Below, one piece after another: positions 23,897-28,619 of a stretch of 28,619 bases of DNA. Origin of the DNA: an uncultured delta proteobacterium (lineage in GTDB: Bacteria; RBG-13-61-14; DRUE01); NCBI GenBank assembly GCA_903930515.1, contig CAIYYW010000234.1:1-28619 (forward strand). The letters run 5' to 3'. Within the stretch, counting starts at the first letter, position 1, and every line of letters begins with the position of its first letter. Below the pieces are notes generated by a model, which was not told the origin of the DNA, did not search any database, and was given only the letters and a program-made list of their open reading frames with translations. Both the position numbers and the translations under genes were made by a program.

Positions 23897-23906
23897 ATGG
23901 TAGAAT
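23897..23906 (+). promoter_or_regulatory. Candidate extended -10 promoter for the crotonase gene
   Basis: ATGGTAGAAT (23897-23906) holds TAGAAT, five of six to the -10 consensus, with the TGN extension. The UroD-family gene has the near-identical ATGGTAGAGT. No good -35 is present, which an extended -10 can tolerate. The leader would be about 20 bases and includes the ribosome site. Confidence 0.4.
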
Positions 23907-23933
23907 AAGAAAAAAATCGGGAGGCGACTGAAG

Positions 23934-24746
23934 ATGACGGGAAGCTATACGGTGATCAGTTTTGAGAAAAAGGGCAGGGTGGCTGAAGTTTTTTTGAACC
24001 GGCCGGATAAGAGCAACGCACTGAACCCGGAGTTCTGGCCCCAGATCCGGGAGGCGTTCCAGAAGATCAGCGCTGACCCGGAAATCCGCGTGGCGATCCT
24101 GGGCGGGAACGGGAAGAATTTCAGCGCGGGCCTGGACCTGGTTGCGTCGGCTTCTATTTTCAAGGGGACCGAAGGCTCCGCGGAAATGGATTCAATGTAT
24201 CACCTGGTGCTTCAGATGCAGGAATCGGCGAATGTGATTGAAGAGTGCAGGAAGCCGGTGATCGCCGCGATCCACGGCGCTTGCATCGGGGGCGCGCTTG
24301 ATTTGATCGCGGCCTGCGACATCCGGCTCGCGAGCAGGGATTCGCGGTTTTCGCTCCGGGAGGCCCGGGTGGGGATGATCGCGGACCTGGGCAGCCTGAA
24401 CCGCCTGCCCCATATCATCGGCGAGGGTCACACGCGCGAACTCGCGTTCACGGGAAAAGACCTTGACGCCGAGCGCGCTCTCCGGATCGGGCTGGTCAAC
24501 GACCTATATCCGGACCGCGAAGCCTGCCTGGCGGCTGCCCGGGCGCTGGCCGAAGAGATCGCCGCGGCCGCTCCGCTCGCGGTCCAGGGCGCCAAGGAAG
24601 TGATCAATTTTTCGCGCGATAAAAATATTCGCGACGGCCTGGCCTTTTCCGCGGCTCGGAACTGCCTGATCCTGAAATCCGCGGATGTAATGGAGTCAGT
24701 GGCCGCGTTCGTCCAGAAGCGCAAGCCGGAGTTCAAGGGGAAATAG
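23934..24746 (+). CDS. Enoyl-CoA hydratase/isomerase, dienoyl-CoA isomerase-like
   Basis: This 270-residue crotonase-family protein acts on CoA thioesters. Family marks are LNRPDKSNAL (21-30), the oxyanion-hole segment FSAGLDLV (63-70), and HGACIGGALDLIAACDIRLA (114-133). Three acidic residues, Asp123 in GGALD, Glu143 in LREAR and Asp151 in IADLG, are spaced 20 and 8 residues apart, as I recall for Asp176, Glu196 and Asp204 of the rat delta3,5-delta2,4-dienoyl-CoA isomerase. The following GSLNRLPHIIG also matches that group better than plain hydratases. CGGGAGG (23918-23924) precedes the ATG by nine bases. No other beta-oxidation gene lies nearby. It is divergent from the GH105-type gene and appears to be a single-gene unit. 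A role in degrading polyunsaturated or aromatic-derived acyl-CoA is likely. Confidence 0.88.
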   Translation: MTGSYTVISFEKKGRVAEVFLNRPDKSNALNPEFWPQIREAFQKISADPEIRVAILGGNGKNFSAGLDLVASASIFKGTEGSAEMDSMYHLVLQMQESANVIEECRKPVIAAIHGACIGGALDLIAACDIRLASRDSRFSLREARVGMIADLGSLNRLPHIIGEGHTRELAFTGKDLDAERALRIGLVNDLYPDREACLAAARALAEEIAAAAPLAVQGAKEVINFSRDKNIRDGLAFSAARNCLILKSADVMESVAAFVQKRKPEFKGK

Positions 24747-24776
24747 ATCGGGGCCGGGCGATGACTCCAAGTCGGT

Positions 24777-26381
24777 TTATTGGAGCCGGTAGATTTCCGT
24801 CAGGCCGAATTTGCGGAGGGGCGAGTAGTTTTCGCGGAGGAACCGGTTCAATTCCGGGAATTGTTCGGAGAGCGCGGTCTGTACCGTTGGCTGGGAGAGG
24901 TCCACCGAGAGCGGGATTTGCTGGTCGGTGACGATAAAGAACCGGGGACGGGCCATGATCACGGCCTGAGTATATTCCGCAATCCATTGTTTCTGAGTGT
25001 CGGAGATGGTTTGACCGGGCGGGGTGTAAACCAGGTGCTGGATATTCTGGAACCGGGAGGGGATTTTTTTCTTGAGCAAAAACGGGAGCAGGGGCTGGAC
25101 GCCGAAGACCTCAATCTGATCCCGGGGCTTGAGCAGGGGCTTGAGGTATTGAGCCGGGAGATAGTAATTGCTCACCAGGGCGTAATCGGACGCGGACTCA
25201 TAGCGGGAATAATAAGCGGGCTCAACCGCGCGGAAGCAATATTTCGCGGCGAAGCTGAGCTGTTCCGGCTTGATATTCAAGGTCATCAGGAGGATGACTG
25301 CGGCGTAAAAAAATCCCGAGACCAGCCGGTTGCGCAAATTCGGTTCGGGAGATTTCAGCCGGGAGCCGATCCGGTAAAAGGCGGGTCCGGAGAGGATTGC
25401 GATCAATCCCCAGAAGGGGATCAGATGATAGGAAAAATATTTGGCCTGAATCACCAGGGCGATCAGGGAGACCAGGCAGAGGGAAACGATGGCAAGGAAT
25501 AATTTGAAACCCTGGTCCCAAGCCCGGCGCTCCGCGGCTTTAAAGGAAAGAAAAAAAATCGCGGAGAAAAGCAGGAGCGGCTGTTCCAGCAAAAACAGCT
25601 TGACCAGGCTGGAAAATTTCAGGTAGGGATCTCCGCCGGTGGCGAGCGCCGCGAGCTTGAGATAGATCTGGAAGTTATACCAGATCAATGCCCGGTAAAG
25701 ATCATTGAGGCGGCCGAGCTCCAGGTAATAGAGAATAAAAATGGCGGCCGGAAGGAAACAGCAAACCGAATAAATCGCCAGTTCCCTCCAGGGGATTTTG
25801 CGTTTTTGCCGGAGGCCCTCGGTCAAAAATACAATTCCCAACACCAGCCAGGCCAGTCCGTAGGGAGGCTTGATCAGGGGCGCGAACCCGATCAGTAAAC
25901 CAGCGGCGACGGCCCTTCGCAATCCCTGCCAGGAAAAGCTGACCAGGAGGGAGGCGATGAACAGCCAGAGCACATAAACCTCGCGGTTGCCCGCGCTCCA
26001 TCTTCCCAGCCCGAAATAATAGATGCCGTAGAACAGGCAGGAGAGGAACCCCGCGGGTTGGGAGCCGGAAAGTTTTTTCGCGAGCGAATAAATCATTGCC
26101 AGGCTGAGCAGTTGCGCGATCAGGTCGAAAATTCTGAAACCCAGGATGCTCTCCCCGAACAGGGTCATTGCCAGACGGTAAATGACGAAGATGCCGGGAT
26201 AGGTCAGGTCCCAACTTCCCAAATAGGGCGCCAGATGCTGATCCTTCCAGACCCAGGCCATATACGCGCAGATCGCCTGATCCATCCCGAAGCTGTACCA
26301 AAGGGTGAGGGCCAGGAAAAATCCGCCGCAGAAGATTGAGGCCCAGAACCATTTGTCCTTGAAAATAATTTTATCGCTCAT
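24777..26381 (-). CDS. ArnT/PMT-like (GT39/GT83-type) membrane glycosyltransferase
   Basis: This 534-residue protein has about ten or more membrane helices and a soluble C-terminal part (about 385-534). After TM1 comes FGMDQAICAYMAW (31-43) with Asp34, then HLAPYLGSWDLTYPG (49-63). This is the first-loop acid motif and PY...YPG pattern of GT-C enzymes in the PMT/ArnT group, which move a sugar from a polyprenyl-phosphate carrier onto protein, lipid A or glycan outside the inner membrane. The usual DE pair appears as DQ. The ATG at 26381 is chosen; an in-frame TTG at 26393 lies inside the TATAAT box and is improbable. There is no Shine-Dalgarno sequence. The donor lipid and acceptor are unknown, and no polyprenyl-sugar synthesis gene is nearby. 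Confidence 0.8.
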   Translation of the reverse strand: MSDKIIFKDKWFWASIFCGGFFLALTLWYSFGMDQAICAYMAWVWKDQHLAPYLGSWDLTYPGIFVIYRLAMTLFGESILGFRIFDLIAQLLSLAMIYSLAKKLSGSQPAGFLSCLFYGIYYFGLGRWSAGNREVYVLWLFIASLLVSFSWQGLRRAVAAGLLIGFAPLIKPPYGLAWLVLGIVFLTEGLRQKRKIPWRELAIYSVCCFLPAAIFILYYLELGRLNDLYRALIWYNFQIYLKLAALATGGDPYLKFSSLVKLFLLEQPLLLFSAIFFLSFKAAERRAWDQGFKLFLAIVSLCLVSLIALVIQAKYFSYHLIPFWGLIAILSGPAFYRIGSRLKSPEPNLRNRLVSGFFYAAVILLMTLNIKPEQLSFAAKYCFRAVEPAYYSRYESASDYALVSNYYLPAQYLKPLLKPRDQIEVFGVQPLLPFLLKKKIPSRFQNIQHLVYTPPGQTISDTQKQWIAEYTQAVIMARPRFFIVTDQQIPLSVDLSQPTVQTALSEQFPELNRFLRENYSPLRKFGLTEIYRLQ

Positions 26382-26392
26382 CGTCCGGTTCA

Positions 26393-26398
26393 ATTATA
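26393..26398 (-). promoter_or_regulatory. Perfect -10 box immediately before the ArnT-like gene (near-leaderless)
   Basis: TATAAT (minus strand, 26398-26393) ends 11 bases before the ATG at 26381, so the transcript leader would be about five bases. A weak TTTCCT (26420-26415) sits 16 bases upstream. That region is part of a 27-base all-purine run on the plus strand (26401-26427). Confidence 0.5.
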
Positions 26399-26448
26399 CC
26401 AAAGGAGAGGAAAGAGGAAAGGGGAAATACTCTTCAGCCGTGGCGGGA

Positions 26449-26465
26449 TTTGCCCCTGCGGCAAA
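26449..26465. repeat. Short hairpin between kinase and ArnT-like genes
   Basis: TTTGCC (26449-26454) and GGCAAA (26460-26465) form a 6-base stem with a 5-base loop in the 93-base gap after the kinase stop. No T-run follows on the minus strand, so it is not a standard terminator of the kinase transcript. It may still separate the two units. Confidence 0.25.
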
Positions 26466-26474
26466 CTGACCCCT

Positions 26475-28619
26475 TCAGCGGCGATGGTTTTTGCCGTAAC
26501 GATGCTTATGGCTGGTTTCAGTCCGGTCCATGGTCTCGCGGACTTTTTTAAGGAAGGGATCGATTCGGAAGGGTTTTTGGAGAAAGGAAAATCCCGGGGA
26601 GATAATTTCGCGGCTGGCGATGGTGGCGTCGGCATAACCGGAGACAAACAGGATTTTAGTTTTAGGTTTTAATTTTAGGATCCGGGCGGCTAAATCCTTT
26701 CCGCTCATTTTTATCATCACCATATCGGTAATGACCAGGTCAATATTTTTTTTGCTGCTTTTAAATATCTTCAGGGCTTGCTCCCCGCTGACCGCCTCCA
26801 GGACCCGGTACCCGGCCCCGGTCAGGATATCCACGATCGCCTCCCGGACCCCGTCATTATCTTCCGCCACCAGGATGGTTTCCGAGCCGCCCACGGTTCC
26901 GGGAGTCTTTGTTTTTTTAAGCCGGGCCTGCGATTGCCCGGCGCGGGGGAGATAAATCCGGAAGCTGGCGCCTTTCCCCGGCTGGCTTTGAACCTCAATT
27001 TCTCCCCCCATCTGCTTGATGATGCCATAAACGGTTGAGAGGCCTAGCCCGGTGCCCTTGCCCGGCTCCTTGGTGGTGAAGAACGGCTCAAAAATATGCA
27101 GCATGGTTTTCTCGTCCATCCCCGAGCCATTATCGCGTATGGTCATCTTGACATATGCTCCCGGCTTTAGCGCCGGATGGGTTTTGGCATATTCTTTGTC
27201 AAAATCCACATTCGCGGTTTCAATCACCAGCTTTCCGCCGGAAGGCATGGCGTCCCGCGCGTTCACCGCCAGGTTGATGATCACCTGCTCAAGCTGGGTC
27301 GGGTCAATTTTCACATAGCCCAGGCCCGGCTCCAAAACCATCTCCGTCACGATCCCCTCCCCGATCAGCCGGCCGAGCATTTTTTTCAAGTTGGCGAGCG
27401 ACTGGTTCAGGTTCAACACCTGCGGCTCGACCACCTGCTTGTGGCTGAAAGCGAGCAGCTGGCGGGTAAGGGCAGAGGACTGTTCCGCGGCTCTCAGGAT
27501 CATTTCTATCTGGCTGCGTCTGGGGTCCTGCCGGTCTAAAGTTTGCTGAAGCATTTCGCCGATGGTGAGAATGATCACCAATTGGTTGTTGAAATCATGC
27601 GCCACCCCTCCGGCCAGCGTCCCGATCGCTTCCATCTTCTGGGCCTGGAGGAATTGCTGTTCCAGTTTTTTTCGGTCCGTGATGTCCCGCGCGATCACCT
27701 GGATGCCATAAGGTTTATTGTTCTTTTTAAGCAGCACCGAGTAAATTTCGATCCATCGCATCTGATCCGGCCCCAGGAATATCCTTAATTCCACCGGGCC
27801 CAAGGTCTCTCCCTTTTTCAGCCTGCCAAACAGCTTGCGGATATATTTCTTGTCTTCCGCCGAGATAACCGGCAGGTCCAGAAAGTTCTTCCCGAGAGAC
27901 TCTTCCTTGGGCGTTCCGAAATACTCGTTCATTTCCAGGATCAGGCCGTCCAGGTCCGTAATAGTAATGGACTCGGGCGCGGACTCAAAAAGGGTCCGGT
28001 ATTTTTCCTCGCTATCCCGCAGCGCCAACTCGGCCTTTCTCTGCTCGGTGGTGTCAAAAATCGTTCCCTGGACCATAGTCGGCTTGCCGTTTTCGTCACA
28101 AAGGTTTTGAATCCGTTCCCGCACCCAGCGCAGTTCTCCCTTTTTGGTCGTGATCCTATATTCGCGCTCGGCGGTGAAATTGGGAATAGCCCGGATGCTT
28201 TCAATGCTGGCGGTGATTTTTCTTAAATCATCCGGGTAAATAACCTGATCCCACCTGGGCTTGCCGGCGAGGAAATCTTCCTCGGTATAGCCGGTGATTT
28301 TTTGGGCCGTGCCGTGGAAAAACTCCGGGGTAAAATCCAGGTTGCCGCGAAAAGCAATGCCCTGAAAGTTCTGGAGAAATCCGCGGTAGTTTTCCTCGCT
28401 CTCCTTCAGCCCGGTCTCGGCCTGTTTACGCTCGGTGATGTCGGTGGCGATATGGATGACGCGCTTGAGATAGCCGTATTCATCAAGGACCGGGGTGCAG
28501 GACACCAGATAGGTTCCCCCCAGCGCCTCCATTTCCATGTCCACCTGTTCCAGCTTTCCGGATTCCAGCATTTTTTCCAGCGGGCAGTTTTCAGGAGCCT
28601 GGTCGGTTTGATGGAAAAA
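26475..28619 (-). CDS. Multi-PAS hybrid sensor histidine kinase, 5' partial
   Basis: The frame is open to the right edge, so the N-terminus is missing; 714 residues are visible, with the first in-frame ATG at 28571. Order: the end of one PAS domain (about 1-66, closing [10 protein letters not shown]), two further complete PAS domains (about 70-196 and 200-317), a HisKA helix with GGVAHDFNN and phosphorylation site His341, an HATPase domain with [20 protein letters not shown] and GTGLGLS (about 440-558), and a receiver domain (about 580-698) with Asp632 in VITDMVM and Lys682 in QKPF. A His/Arg/Lys-rich tail ends the protein. No membrane segment is visible, so it may be soluble unless the missing N-terminus carries one. 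The HDFNN form and the fused receiver are typical of hybrid kinases in phosphorelays. No partner regulator is in view, and the signal is unknown. Confidence 0.93.
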   Translation of the reverse strand, partial: FFHQTDQAPENCPLEKMLESGKLEQVDMEMEALGGTYLVSCTPVLDEYGYLKRVIHIATDITERKQAETGLKESEENYRGFLQNFQGIAFRGNLDFTPEFFHGTAQKITGYTEEDFLAGKPRWDQVIYPDDLRKITASIESIRAIPNFTAEREYRITTKKGELRWVRERIQNLCDENGKPTMVQGTIFDTTEQRKAELALRDSEEKYRTLFESAPESITITDLDGLILEMNEYFGTPKEESLGKNFLDLPVISAEDKKYIRKLFGRLKKGETLGPVELRIFLGPDQMRWIEIYSVLLKKNNKPYGIQVIARDITDRKKLEQQFLQAQKMEAIGTLAGGVAHDFNNQLVIILTIGEMLQQTLDRQDPRRSQIEMILRAAEQSSALTRQLLAFSHKQVVEPQVLNLNQSLANLKKMLGRLIGEGIVTEMVLEPGLGYVKIDPTQLEQVIINLAVNARDAMPSGGKLVIETANVDFDKEYAKTHPALKPGAYVKMTIRDNGSGMDEKTMLHIFEPFFTTKEPGKGTGLGLSTVYGIIKQMGGEIEVQSQPGKGASFRIYLPRAGQSQARLKKTKTPGTVGGSETILVAEDNDGVREAIVDILTGAGYRVLEAVSGEQALKIFKSSKKNIDLVITDMVMIKMSGKDLAARILKLKPKTKILFVSGYADATIASREIISPGFSFLQKPFRIDPFLKKVRETMDRTETSHKHRYGKNHRR

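Overview
The window reads as chromosomal DNA from a free-living Gram-negative bacterium of moderately high GC content. The grounds for this are a tripartite RND exporter, Sec and Tat signal peptides on several exported hydrolases, csrA, plsY and a chemoreceptor-type protein. No rRNA, tRNA, CRISPR array, insertion sequence or phage gene was found. I cannot fix the taxon from sequence alone. The mix of secreted glycosidases, RND pumps, GT-C membrane proteins and UroD-family proteins would suit an uncultured phylum such as Omnitrophota or Acidobacteriota/Aminicenantes, but that is only an impression. Genes are tightly packed, and at three convergent junctions the stop codons overlap or abut.

Layout. 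1-9694 (+): an export cluster made of the 3' end of a membrane fusion protein, two different RND permeases joined by an ATGA overlap, a GT-C-like multi-pass membrane protein and a small DUF218/YdcF-type protein. 9691-10644 (-): an alpha/beta hydrolase. 10883-12758 (+): xylulokinase (xylB), then csrA, with a short possible gene remnant on the opposite strand between them. 12755-15403 (-): the most unusual gene, a chemoreceptor-like protein whose C-terminus is a complete xylose-binding-protein (XylF) domain that should lie in the cytoplasm. 15668-20084 (-): a probable operon of a Sec-exported GH63-type glycosidase, plsY, and a Tat-exported trehalase/GH63-like glycosidase. 20227-21330 (+): a UroD-family protein of unknown substrate. 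21331-23824 (-): a GH105-type hydrolase followed by a ketopantoate-reductase-family protein. 23934-24746 (+): a crotonase with the acidic triad of dienoyl-CoA isomerases. 24777-26381 (-): an ArnT/PMT-like membrane glycosyltransferase. 26475-28619 (-): a multi-PAS hybrid histidine kinase that runs off the right edge.

How it may work together. Three exported glycoside hydrolases and xylulokinase point to use of plant or algal polysaccharide, including pentoses and unsaturated uronides. The MCP-XylF fusion lies only two genes from xylB and could let the cell sense an intracellular pentose, or act as a cytoplasmic sugar-responsive scaffold. csrA lies between them, and its leader carries a small hairpin with GGA in the loop plus three GGA motifs across the Shine-Dalgarno region and start codon, the arrangement expected for CsrA autoregulation. 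These functional links are inferred from gene order and domain content.
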